From assembly GCA_016765495.1 (NCBI GenBank), contig JAESPV010000008.1:26549-90548 (forward strand): 64,000 nt of DNA, in the 5' to 3' direction. Source of the stretch: Desulfocapsa sp. Its GTDB lineage: Bacteria; Desulfobacterota; Desulfobulbia; Desulfobulbales; Desulfocapsaceae. The position numbers were made by a program, and so were the translations under genes. The notes under the pieces were generated by a model. That model worked only from the letters and a program-made list of their open reading frames with translations. It ran no database searches and was not told the DNA's origin. Below are positions 27,892 through 36,300 of the stretch, piece by piece (the first letter of the stretch is position 1; every line of letters begins with the position of its first letter).

Positions 27892-28689
27892 GTGATCCGG
27901 GATACGAAAAAAGAAGAAGATATTACAGAGTTGCTTGTTGATATTCGTGGCGTTGTGGAAGCTCACCAGGCAAGCTCAATTACTCATTATCCTGCCAGCG
28001 ATGAACTGAAAACTTTTTTTAATCTCCGAAGGCCCCTACCGACGCCTGCTTCAGCAGATATTCCCATAAAAGCAAAAGAGTCTGAACCTGACAAGCCCAT
28101 ATTGAAAGTAAAGCATAGTGATCATGCCAGGCTTGCTGAAATTGCAACTGAAGTGGGACAGTGCAGGAGCTGTACACTCAGTGTGAATCGAAAGACAGTT
28201 ATAGCAGGCAAAGGCGGTGGAAACAAGATTCGTCTCTTTATTATTGGTCACTGGCTATCTGTCCTGGAAAATTACAATACAGAGCTTGTTTTCGGACTTG
28301 AAGAAGATCAGATGCTGGTGCGCATGCTCGCTGCGATTAATCTTCCAATGGAAGAAGTCTTTGTAAGCAATGTGATCAAGTGTGGTCTCAGGCCGGATAT
28401 TCGGCCTCAGGCGGAACATATTGCTACCTGTGCATCCTATTTGCAACGCCAAATCAATGCCGCTTCCCCTGAATGTATCTGTACCATGGGGATGGTGGCC
28501 ACCAGAACCATGCTTCGCAGGTCTCAGCCCCTTTCACAGCTTCGTGGACGTTTTCACCCATATAAGGCTGCTAATGGAGTTGAAATTCCGTTACTTCCCA
28601 CCTATCATCCTGGATATCTGCTTCAGAATCCTGAAATGAAGAATGCCACCTGGCAGGATTTGCAACTGCTGCAAAAACGATTACTTTAA
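27892..28689 (+). CDS. Uracil-DNA glycosylase family 4-like protein with altered motif A
   Basis: 265 residues. An N-terminal extension of about 85 residues precedes a family-4 UDG domain. The four Fe-S cysteines fit: C91 and C94 (GQCRSCTL), C164 (VIKCGL) and C180 (IATC). The C-terminal TYHPGYLLQNP motif is intact. Motif A, normally GE(G/A)PG with the water-activating residue, reads GHWLS (about 119-123), and the following GxPFVG is VFGLEE. A cluster-binding fold without ordinary uracil excision activity is likely, but a new substrate is possible. GTG start with a purine-rich site upstream. Its 3' end overlaps the convergent PqqD-like gene by 9 bp. Confidence 0.82.
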   Translation: MIRDTKKEEDITELLVDIRGVVEAHQASSITHYPASDELKTFFNLRRPLPTPASADIPIKAKESEPDKPILKVKHSDHARLAEIATEVGQCRSCTLSVNRKTVIAGKGGGNKIRLFIIGHWLSVLENYNTELVFGLEEDQMLVRMLAAINLPMEEVFVSNVIKCGLRPDIRPQAEHIATCASYLQRQINAASPECICTMGMVATRTMLRRSQPLSQLRGRFHPYKAANGVEIPLLPTYHPGYLLQNPEMKNATWQDLQLLQKRLL

Positions 28690-29097
28690 AACTTGTGCCT
28701 CCCGCGGATCATATAAGGCAATAAATCCCCGCTGCCCCAATGTCTTTAAAAAAGCAGCCACAGCAGTCTCAGCTTCCTGGCTTGTCACCCTGTAGTCATG
28801 AGCAAAAATCCTGATAATGTCTTTTACCGTGTTTTTTCCATCAATAAGATTCCAGACGAAGCTACCCATCTGGTCAAGTTGTAATTTTTTGGTCGGCATT
28901 TCATCCTGCTTTCTCCTGAATTTCTGGTGCAGAGCTATGAAAAAACGACTTAACGGAATGGCGTAAGTGAAAATGATCTCACCATTGTCCAACTTCTGCC
29001 AGTTGATTTCGTCATTTTTCAGGGGGATACAAGCAAGAGACTCTGTTCGGCTGAGAGTCTCCTGGATGCTAGAGCGAGAAGATTTCATAACTGTCAA
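28681..29097 (-). CDS. PqqD-like (RiPP recognition element) protein
   Basis: 138 residues. The C-terminal 85 match PqqD: LQLDQMGSFVWNLIDG, then KDIIRIFAHDYRVTSQEAETAVAAFLKTLGQRGFIAL. PqqD domains are winged-helix peptide-binding chaperones that present RiPP precursors to modifying enzymes. Here there is an extra 50-residue N-terminal part and no radical-SAM, cyclase or precursor gene next to it. It overlaps the upstream unknown gene by 29 bp, so the two are translationally linked. The divergent exporter operon begins 1.6 kb away. Its role is unknown; it may bind a partner peptide or protein. Confidence 0.85.
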   Translation of the reverse strand: MTVMKSSRSSIQETLSRTESLACIPLKNDEINWQKLDNGEIIFTYAIPLSRFFIALHQKFRRKQDEMPTKKLQLDQMGSFVWNLIDGKNTVKDIIRIFAHDYRVTSQEAETAVAAFLKTLGQRGFIALYDPREAQVLK

Positions 29098-29944
29098 CGA
29101 TACTTGTAATCAATTCTTCGGGAATGGGTTTTTTATCAAAGAAGAAGATCCCGCTTATGCGGTCATGTTCAGGGTGATGGCGCAGGATAACCGAATGGAA
29201 GGGCGGTTTTCGCTTGAGCCTGCTGCGTATTTGCTGGAAAATGGATGGAAAGGAACGGTGGCTGATGGAGTTTTCCAGATGTGTCATTTCATCTTCTTTG
29301 ATATCTAAGTCACCTAGAAGGTTTATGAGAGTGGTCATGGATGATGTCTTTAAACGATGTTCTGCTCCCGCAATCCTGCAGAGATGCATGGTGAGACCGG
29401 AATCTACAAAAGAAATTCTGGTGAGTCCTGCACCAAAGTTATGTCCGGTCATCCTAAATCTTTTTGGCAGGAGGATCCTGAAATCCTGAATAGCCCAAAG
29501 GCGTGTTTCGCTATTCTTGTCAGTATGGCAACTGATGGAAGAAATAATTTGTGTTACGTCCCGGTGATGTTTTGTGGCAAGATCGTAAAAGAAGTAGAGC
29601 AGGAGAGTGGTTCTGCACTCTTTGCAGATAAGGATTGCAGCTGTAAGCTCTCGTGTCTCCTTGTTAACAAGAAGCTTTAGGGCATACTGCTCCTGTAGCT
29701 TTTCCCAGTATGGTGGCAGGGAATCCTGCACAAGTAGGCCGGTTTCTTTAGCGATTTTACGCAGAGTCGTATCGATGGATTTCTTGCCATGTCTTTTTTC
29801 TTCTTGCCAGCGCAGTTCAAAAAGAGGTTGAAAATCCTTTTCAAACAGAAGAAGGGTCGCGCCGGAAACAATAGTTTCCCACTCCGCGGGGCAGGAAATA
29901 CGAATGCTGTTCCAGCTAATATGCTGCCAGGAATTCATTACCAC
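29069..29944 (-). CDS. Unknown protein with two similar halves
   Basis: No family recognised with confidence. It has 291 residues from GTG 29944 (or ATG 29938). No signal peptide or TM segment. The two halves appear related: residues about 9-145 open with ISWNSIRISCPAEWE, and about 148-285 open with WAIQDFRILLPKRFRM, each followed by a beta-rich run and a His-rich stretch. This two-lobed form recalls Mog1/PsbP-like folds (inference). It starts 4 bp after the stop of the secreted protein gene and overlaps the PqqD-like gene, making a tight leftward trio. Confidence 0.65.
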   Translation of the reverse strand: MVMNSWQHISWNSIRISCPAEWETIVSGATLLLFEKDFQPLFELRWQEEKRHGKKSIDTTLRKIAKETGLLVQDSLPPYWEKLQEQYALKLLVNKETRELTAAILICKECRTTLLLYFFYDLATKHHRDVTQIISSISCHTDKNSETRLWAIQDFRILLPKRFRMTGHNFGAGLTRISFVDSGLTMHLCRIAGAEHRLKTSSMTTLINLLGDLDIKEDEMTHLENSISHRSFPSIFQQIRSRLKRKPPFHSVILRHHPEHDRISGIFFFDKKPIPEELITSIVDSYEIFSL

Positions 29945-29948
29945 GACA

Positions 29949-30548
29949 TTAATTGGGGATCAGATATTTCCAGCCTGTTTTCTTGCGTTGCAGCAGTCGC
30001 TCCTTGTCATCGCTACTGATGTTCATGGTGCATTGTCTCGTAAAACAGGCCTGTTCCCGTGCGATATTGTCAGGATAGAAAAGCTTGACCATGTTGCCGA
30101 TATTTTCATTAGGGTTTTTTGTGTTGTGCTGCAGGATCAGATGAACCCGATTCTTGTTTTCATCAACAAATTTCCATTTCCAGATGTGGAGGATACCAAA
30201 GGAATCGCCTTTCCATTCCGCAGGTTTTCCGAATTTCTTTTTAAACTTTTTAAGCAGCAGTTTAAAATATTTTTTACTGGGGTCTGCATATTTGAATTTT
30301 ATTTTGACGATTTCTCCGGGGTTTTCACAAACGCCATAAGAGATGATTCCTTTGTCAAATCCATACCAGTCGTAGATTACGACTTCTTTTAAAAAATTAG
30401 AGTGTTCGATGTCGGGGTAATCCGTGACATTACTACCAAGAACAAAACCACCTACCTCATGCGGCACATTTGTTGCTGAGCCAGTGACCGGAAGAAGGAA
30501 AAGAAGGTGTAAAAAAATGATACCACTGGTTAAAAGATGCCTGTTCAC
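29949..30548 (-). CDS. Secreted protein of unknown function
   Basis: 199 residues with a Sec signal peptide (about 1-25, ending near TGSATN). The mature part is basic and aromatic (KYFKLLLKKFKKKFGKPAEW, then ILHIWKWKF) with two cysteines near the C-terminus (ACFTRQC). The pattern of a conserved short hydrophobic beta region with GKP-W resembles periplasmic single-domain proteins, but no family is assigned. It is the first gene of the leftward trio and is divergent from the ABC exporter across about 175 bp. Confidence 0.65.
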   Translation of the reverse strand: MNRHLLTSGIIFLHLLFLLPVTGSATNVPHEVGGFVLGSNVTDYPDIEHSNFLKEVVIYDWYGFDKGIISYGVCENPGEIVKIKFKYADPSKKYFKLLLKKFKKKFGKPAEWKGDSFGILHIWKWKFVDENKNRVHLILQHNTKNPNENIGNMVKLFYPDNIAREQACFTRQCTMNISSDDKERLLQRKKTGWKYLIPN

Positions 30549-30724
30549 AATGGACTCCTGTTAGTGCTGAATAAAATAATTTGTAGCTCTCATCTATATT
30601 ACTCTGTATCATGGAATTACGCTTTATTCCAGTCTTCCGGTGAGAATTCATTTTTATGTGTGTTGGATACGAGCCTTATTCGAACTGATTCAATCAGCCA
30701 ATTCGTTCACTCTCTTTGTCGGGT

Positions 30725-33295
30725 ATGAAAAAAACAGCAATAGATTCCAGTGTTCGTATTACGCAACGGTCTCTTTTTTACTGGATACTCAGACGGCATC
30801 GCCTTATGCAGCTATTTTTGCTGTTGATTATTGTCGTCAGTCTCTTTTTTAAAGTCTTTCCCCTTGAGATGCAGAAACGCATCATTAATGAAGCCATTTA
30901 TCTAAAAGATGTTCACCTGCTGTATTTGTATTGCGGTTTGTACATTGGCGCGGTGACCATCGCTGGCTTGCTGAAATATGGTATCAATGTGCTGCAGGTA
31001 TATATTGGTCAGAAAATTCTGATAGAGATGAGAGAGGAACTCTACCAGCATGTTTTGCAGTTACCGCTGCAGTTTTACAGGAAGATGCAGGCGGGTACTG
31101 TTATTTCTGCGATGACGGCAGAGTTGAATGCCATTGGGTTTTTCCTCGGCGGCGCAATTGCCATTCCCATTACCAGTATTCTAACATTTGCTGTTTTTGT
31201 AGGTTTTATGTTTAATCTAAACCCCTTACTGGCTTTTCTCAGCATGGGGATTTATCCTTTTGAGCTTGTGGTTATTCCTTTTCTTCAGAAAAAATACAAT
31301 AAACTCAATAGCAAACGTGTGAAAACTACACGTTCCATGGCTAATGTGGTGAATGAATCCATCTCAGGGATTCATGAAATTCACGGAAACACCAGTTACG
31401 GGCTGGAGGAGAAAAAACTTAGCTCCTATATCAGGCAATTATACGCTTTGATGAAAAAACTGTTTATTGTTAAGTACGGTATTAAGTTTGTGAATAACTT
31501 TTTTCAGTCATTGGGGCCATTTATCCTTTTTCTTGTGGGTGGCTATATGGCTATCAATGGCCAGTTTACACTCGGTGCACTGGTTGCTTTTCTGTCTGCC
31601 TATGAAAAGGTTTATGATCCCTGGAAGGAGCTTATAGAGTATTATCAGAGTTATCAGGATGCCCAGATTCGCTATCGTCAGATAATGCAGATTTTCGATA
31701 TGGATCCTCCTCATCTGCTTTTACCTCCAGGGCGTGAACCCCTTACCCTGCAGGGTGATATCAGCTTAAAGAATGTTACATTTACGGTTTCAAGTGGAGT
31801 CAGGCTGCTTGAAGACATAAATTTTGATATTAAATCCAATGAGCAGATAGCACTTGTTGGGTACTCCGGGTCGGGTAAGTCTACCCTGGCACTTCTCATT
31901 GCCCAACTCTATGACTCCAGTCAGGGAAGTATTGATATTGGTGGATCTTCAATTGAGGATCTTTGCAAGATGGATATTGGAAAGAATGTTGCCATGATCT
32001 CCCAGCATCCTTTTATCTTTTCAGGAACTATTTCAGATAACCTGCTTTATGGTATTCAGGCTATTGCAAATGATTGTGATAAAAAAATCCCTGATCGTGC
32101 AAAGATCCTTTCGGTAATCCGTGATGTCGGGCTTCAAGATGATATTATCCGCTTTGGTTTACAAGCAGTTCTTTCTCCTGAAGAGTGCCGTCCGTTTAGA
32201 GATAAGTTTCTGCGTATGCGGGAGATTGTCCAGACTGCGTTACGGGATGAGTTTGCGTCTGCCATTGAATTTTATGACGCTACTAAATACCTCCATTATT
32301 CCAATATTCGTGATAATATTGTTTTTGGTGATAGTTTAAACGGTGAATTTATTATTGAGCGTTTGCCGGATCATCCCCGCTTTATACAGTTGCTTTGTGA
32401 AGTGAAGCTTGAGAAACCCCTTGTGACCCTGGGTTTTACCATTGCCACTCAGACAGTCAATCTACTCGCTGATTTTCAGGAAGATGAGTTTTTCTTCCGT
32501 GATAACCCAATGGAGTCAAAGGAGTTTGGGGCATACAGTGAATTGCTTGCTCGTCTAAGCAGCCCACAACCAAATGACGAAGAAGCACGGAGGTTGTTGC
32601 TTATTCTTGCGCTTCGCTTTATCCCCGGGAAGCATTCTATTGTCTCTTTGCCTTCTGCCATTGAGCGAAAGATTCTTGCTGCGCGGCATCGTTTTCAAGA
32701 GACAATTCTTCATATTGATATGGCTCATTGTAAGAAATATGGTAGTAGTATACCATGTAGAAAACTTCCAAGGTGTGGTGATGAGAGCGACTTTGTTCCT
32801 TTCTGCCCAAACGAATATTTATATACTCGCACTTTGCTTGATAACATTTTATTTGGTGCTGTAAAATCGGAACAGTTTCTTGGTGACCATCTTCGTATAT
32901 TGGCCACTCAAGCATTCCAGGATGAAAAACTTCTCGATGAGGTAATGGATATTGGTCTTAGTTTCGAAGTGGGAAGTAAAGGTGACAGGCTTTCTGGTGG
33001 CCAGAAACAGAAACTTGCCATTGCCAGAGCATTTTTAAAAGATGCACCAATTCTTATTATGGATGAGGCCACGGCCAGCCTCGACAATACTTCTCAGGCT
33101 CGTATTCAGAGCCTGCTCGAAAATGAATTTAAGGGCAAAAAAACTATTATTGCTGTTATCCATCGCCTGGATCTCACCCCGGCGTATGATCGTATAATTG
33201 TGCTGAAGGCTGGAAGGATTGTTGAACAGGGGACGTATGACCAACTCATGGAACGGAAAGGAGATTTCTATGAACTCGCCCGAGCAGAATTCTGA
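30725..33295 (+). CDS. ABC exporter (TM + ATPase) with large insert in the nucleotide-binding domain
   Basis: 856 residues from ATG 30725; TTG 30716 is an alternative and positions below count from it. A six-helix exporter TM domain (about 30-310) is followed by the ATPase: Walker A GYSGSGKST (382-390), Q-loop Q430, signature LSGGQ (759-763), Walker B ILIMDE and switch H816. About 260 extra residues (447-707) lie between Q-loop and signature. The segment after the Q-loop appears three times: SDNLLYG (440), RDNIVFG (532), LDNILFG (708). No C39 peptidase is present. The cyclic-nucleotide-binding gene overlaps its end by 26 bp and should work with it. The substrate is unknown. Confidence 0.9.
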   Translation: MKKTAIDSSVRITQRSLFYWILRRHRLMQLFLLLIIVVSLFFKVFPLEMQKRIINEAIYLKDVHLLYLYCGLYIGAVTIAGLLKYGINVLQVYIGQKILIEMREELYQHVLQLPLQFYRKMQAGTVISAMTAELNAIGFFLGGAIAIPITSILTFAVFVGFMFNLNPLLAFLSMGIYPFELVVIPFLQKKYNKLNSKRVKTTRSMANVVNESISGIHEIHGNTSYGLEEKKLSSYIRQLYALMKKLFIVKYGIKFVNNFFQSLGPFILFLVGGYMAINGQFTLGALVAFLSAYEKVYDPWKELIEYYQSYQDAQIRYRQIMQIFDMDPPHLLLPPGREPLTLQGDISLKNVTFTVSSGVRLLEDINFDIKSNEQIALVGYSGSGKSTLALLIAQLYDSSQGSIDIGGSSIEDLCKMDIGKNVAMISQHPFIFSGTISDNLLYGIQAIANDCDKKIPDRAKILSVIRDVGLQDDIIRFGLQAVLSPEECRPFRDKFLRMREIVQTALRDEFASAIEFYDATKYLHYSNIRDNIVFGDSLNGEFIIERLPDHPRFIQLLCEVKLEKPLVTLGFTIATQTVNLLADFQEDEFFFRDNPMESKEFGAYSELLARLSSPQPNDEEARRLLLILALRFIPGKHSIVSLPSAIERKILAARHRFQETILHIDMAHCKKYGSSIPCRKLPRCGDESDFVPFCPNEYLYTRTLLDNILFGAVKSEQFLGDHLRILATQAFQDEKLLDEVMDIGLSFEVGSKGDRLSGGQKQKLAIARAFLKDAPILIMDEATASLDNTSQARIQSLLENEFKGKKTIIAVIHRLDLTPAYDRIIVLKAGRIVEQGTYDQLMERKGDFYELARAEF

Positions 33296-33803
33296 TCCCG
33301 AAGCTATGACTCACCTGACCGTTACTCAGGAGTTTCTGAATAGATTCCATATATTCACTGGTGCGCCCGGAGCTGTGGTGAGTCTTTTTGCTTATCTTGC
33401 TAAAAAGGAGGATTTTGCAAAAGGTCAAACGATTCTGAGTCAGGGAAATCGCTGTGACCGTATTTTTCTGATAGTGTCAGGGAAAGTGGATATTTTTCAA
33501 AATTTTAATGGGCGGCGGTTCCACTTGCAACTGCTCAGTAGCGATACTTTTAATTACTTTGGTGAGCTGGCTCTTCTTGCTGAATTCGATTGGTTTTTTT
33601 CGGCACGAGCATGGACAGATGTACGTTTGCTCAGCATTAGTCGTGAAGCATTCACTAAAGTAATGGAGCGCTATCCCGAGTCGTATCAGAGTATGGTTCA
33701 AAAAATAATTAATTCGCGGATTCATCGCTTTGTTGATCAACAAAAGTATTTGATGCATCACATTTCACCAGAGGCCTGGCGGGAAGAGCCGGGTGAAGAA
33801 TAA
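33270..33803 (+). CDS. Cyclic-nucleotide-binding domain protein
   Basis: 177 residues from ATG 33270, chosen because GGAG lies 7 bases upstream; it overlaps the exporter gene by 26 bp. One cNMP domain at about 45-150 with the phosphate-binding cassette region FGELALL and SARAWTDVRLL. No HTH is visible after it, so it is not a CRP-type regulator. The final helix (MERYPESYQSMVQKII) is the usual cap. It probably gates or localises the ABC exporter in response to a nucleotide, which is inference from coupling. Confidence 0.88.
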   Translation: MNSPEQNSDPEAMTHLTVTQEFLNRFHIFTGAPGAVVSLFAYLAKKEDFAKGQTILSQGNRCDRIFLIVSGKVDIFQNFNGRRFHLQLLSSDTFNYFGELALLAEFDWFFSARAWTDVRLLSISREAFTKVMERYPESYQSMVQKIINSRIHRFVDQQKYLMHHISPEAWREEPGEE

Positions 33804-33826
33804 AATTTTTCAAAAGAGAGAGTATT

Positions 33827-34318
33827 ATGTCCGGTAAAATATTTCCATTATATTATATAATCGTTATTTTTTTTCTTCTATTTTCATATGGTTGTGCGGC
33901 ATTATCTGCTCCAACGGGTGGCCTCCGAAAACGTATGGAGGTTGAACAACTTTTCGAATCCGCAACCCTTTTGCCTGATCATACATACTATATCTACGGT
34001 TCAGATGTTGAACCTGAAGCAATAATAGCTATTTCCAATGAATTTCGCCTTCAGACAAAACTTTGGTCGCAAAGAGATTGGACAGCTGAGGAATTAAAAA
34101 AAGCCGTATTCTGGGTGGAGTTTGTTGAATCTGACTTTTGTGAAGCTAAGGGGGGGGTATTACTTGCGCCGGATGGACAGGAAATAGGTGCTTGGTATTC
34201 CAAGAGGGATATTGCCAGTGTGCGTCAGCCGTCCCCTGGGGTTGTTGAGGTCTTTCCTTTTCGTTATCGATGGGGATCTCCATGTGAGCGGATTGAGCGG
34301 ATTGATTGGAGGGATTAG
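33827..34318 (+). CDS. Small lipoprotein of unknown function
   Basis: 163 residues with a lipobox at LFSYGC (Cys about 23). The mature part resembles a compact beta domain (DHTYYIYGSDVEPEAIIAI, FRLQTKLWSQRDWT) with paired cysteines (DFCEAKGG and GSPCERI). It is the third gene of the exporter operon, 23 bp after the cNMP gene. Its stop overlaps the stop of the convergent membrane protein by 4 bp. Likely anchored in the outer or inner membrane; no family name recalled. Confidence 0.7.
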   Translation: MSGKIFPLYYIIVIFFLLFSYGCAALSAPTGGLRKRMEVEQLFESATLLPDHTYYIYGSDVEPEAIIAISNEFRLQTKLWSQRDWTAEELKKAVFWVEFVESDFCEAKGGVLLAPDGQEIGAWYSKRDIASVRQPSPGVVEVFPFRYRWGSPCERIERIDWRD

Positions 34319-36273
34319 TAAGCCAGGTGTCCCAGTGATTTCATGATAAGCGCCAGTCCCATGGCAAACATTCCTGTAAGTCCCATGCCGCAGGAAAATC
34401 CGGCAAGCAACACCGGAGCATACTGTCGCCACATGGGACCGTAGCGTTTATAAAAGAAATAGCGTCCAAGAAATGCGCCAAGCACTTCCAAAATCAGGCC
34501 GTGAGGTGTTGATTGGCCAAGACCGCGCACGACTCCATAGATGAGAAGAATAGGCAAGCCAAAGAGGCTGAGTATAAAATACATAAGCAGTCCAAAGCCC
34601 AGGCCTGAAAATACGGTGGTACTGTTGAGAGCCTGATAGAACATGGAATTCCCTTCCATGGTAGATGTCTGCATAAGCAGAGTGTTTAAGGCCTGGAGGT
34701 GCCAGAGCTCTTGGGCGAATGGGTAGTGGCTTGATGGTATGGGAGCGAGTCTCCAGATAAACTGGGAGAAAAGTAAACTTGCCACCATCACAATGGGAAA
34801 GACCACAATCTCTGCTTTTATAATCCCCCGGATGGACGTTCCGGTGAGTTCAATCTGCCTGAACTGTACCGTAGCCTCCCCATAGTTATGTATGGGAATC
34901 GGGGCATACCAGATTTCGATTCCCTGATAGCCAAAAAAACGTGCTCCTGCGATAAAACTTGCTTCCCTCACCAGTGGCAGGCTTACAAATTGCCCGGCAA
35001 TTCCCTCCATTCGTGCGCTGATGTAAGAGATGATGGGAGTGTAGATGAATCCATACCCGAGGAAAAATATCCATGGGAAATTTGGCACTAACCAGACACA
35101 GAGGCCGACATAGGCAAGGGTTGAGAAAAAATAGATTGCAATTGATATCCAAAAATTAAAATCTCCTCGTCCAGCAGGTGGATGGAAAAGATCATGCAGA
35201 GTTCCCATATTCCCTTTTGTGGATCGGTATGATCTTGCAACGGACCAGATGCCAATTACCCCGATAGCAAGGCCCAGGCCAATACCAAAGCTCATATAAA
35301 AATCAAAGTTGTTGGCAAAGACTGTGTCCACGGTGGCCATACCGGGATGCCAGCGTTGCAGAATACCCTGGGCATACAAAAAGGGGTTTAAAATAATAGT
35401 GATGATCAGCCCGATCAGCCCGCCAATTACTGCCCAGAATGGAAGAACCATTCCAATGAAAACCAGACCCAGATCAAGTTGAATGCCCGTAGCCACTGCT
35501 GGAAGTATATCTTCTGTATGGCTGGTCAGCTCAATCCAGGGAATGGGGATAAGACGGATCGGTTCGTTGAAAATGAGTCCTGATGCAATGGGGAGCAGAA
35601 CATAAAAAGCTCCAAAGACAAGACCGATTACCCCGCCAATGGAGAAGACCCGCCATTTCCAGCTTTTCTTTTTCTCTTCAGTGGATTCGGCAAGTGCCAT
35701 GGTACCCAAAGCAGCTACGGGAGCCATGGGGAAGGGTAGTTTCTCCACGTCTGAGGTGATACGGTACAGGGCATAGCCAAGACCAAAGTGATCGATACGC
35801 TGAATAATTTGCGAGCCGACGAGCAGGAGAATGGGAATCATCCAGTCCCGATGAAAAAAAGTTCGTTCCACCAAGGATAGGGAATCTGCTCCCGGAGCTA
35901 CCCAGGTTGGGATAAATTCGGTAAGCCCAAGCATTTGTGCGGCATCGGACTGGACAAGATATTGGTTCCACAACAGCCCGGAAAAGGGTGAAGCGAGAGC
36001 AGCTCCCGCCATATAATAAAGAAGAAAAATCTCCTGCTGTTTAAGTTCAGAATGTGCTCTTTTCGCCACTTCTGCAAAAAGAATGATGGTTACCCAGCGC
36101 GCAGCGGGGCCAATGCCCTGGCCAATAACCAACTGCAGATACATGGACCCCGGCATCATGAGAAAACCGATGAATACCGCACCTATTATGGTCTTCCAGT
36201 CAAATCCTTCTTCGAAATGATCAGGAGGTTTGAGAAGGTCTCTATATTCTTTTAGTTCTTTGTCGTCATACAT
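34315..36273 (-). CDS. Large OPT-like polytopic membrane protein (DUF6785-like)
   Basis: 652 residues with roughly 14 TM helices. It resembles the OPT-like membrane proteins that databases list as DUF6785/DUF6784 (recall only). Features: a cytoplasmic N-terminus with Asp/Glu/Lys, GVLPPFWAVIGGL-type gly-rich helices, and a cytoplasmic YISARMEGIAGQF loop. It is the last gene of the leftward run and pairs with the next protein upstream. A transport role for a peptide, metal chelate or glycan unit is only inferred. SD is poor; the start is 28 bp from the upstream gene. Confidence 0.75.
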   Translation of the reverse strand: MYDDKELKEYRDLLKPPDHFEEGFDWKTIIGAVFIGFLMMPGSMYLQLVIGQGIGPAARWVTIILFAEVAKRAHSELKQQEIFLLYYMAGAALASPFSGLLWNQYLVQSDAAQMLGLTEFIPTWVAPGADSLSLVERTFFHRDWMIPILLLVGSQIIQRIDHFGLGYALYRITSDVEKLPFPMAPVAALGTMALAESTEEKKKSWKWRVFSIGGVIGLVFGAFYVLLPIASGLIFNEPIRLIPIPWIELTSHTEDILPAVATGIQLDLGLVFIGMVLPFWAVIGGLIGLIITIILNPFLYAQGILQRWHPGMATVDTVFANNFDFYMSFGIGLGLAIGVIGIWSVARSYRSTKGNMGTLHDLFHPPAGRGDFNFWISIAIYFFSTLAYVGLCVWLVPNFPWIFFLGYGFIYTPIISYISARMEGIAGQFVSLPLVREASFIAGARFFGYQGIEIWYAPIPIHNYGEATVQFRQIELTGTSIRGIIKAEIVVFPIVMVASLLFSQFIWRLAPIPSSHYPFAQELWHLQALNTLLMQTSTMEGNSMFYQALNSTTVFSGLGFGLLMYFILSLFGLPILLIYGVVRGLGQSTPHGLILEVLGAFLGRYFFYKRYGPMWRQYAPVLLAGFSCGMGLTGMFAMGLALIMKSLGHLAY

Positions 36274-36300
36274 AGTTTATTTCGTTCCCGTTCCCGTTCC

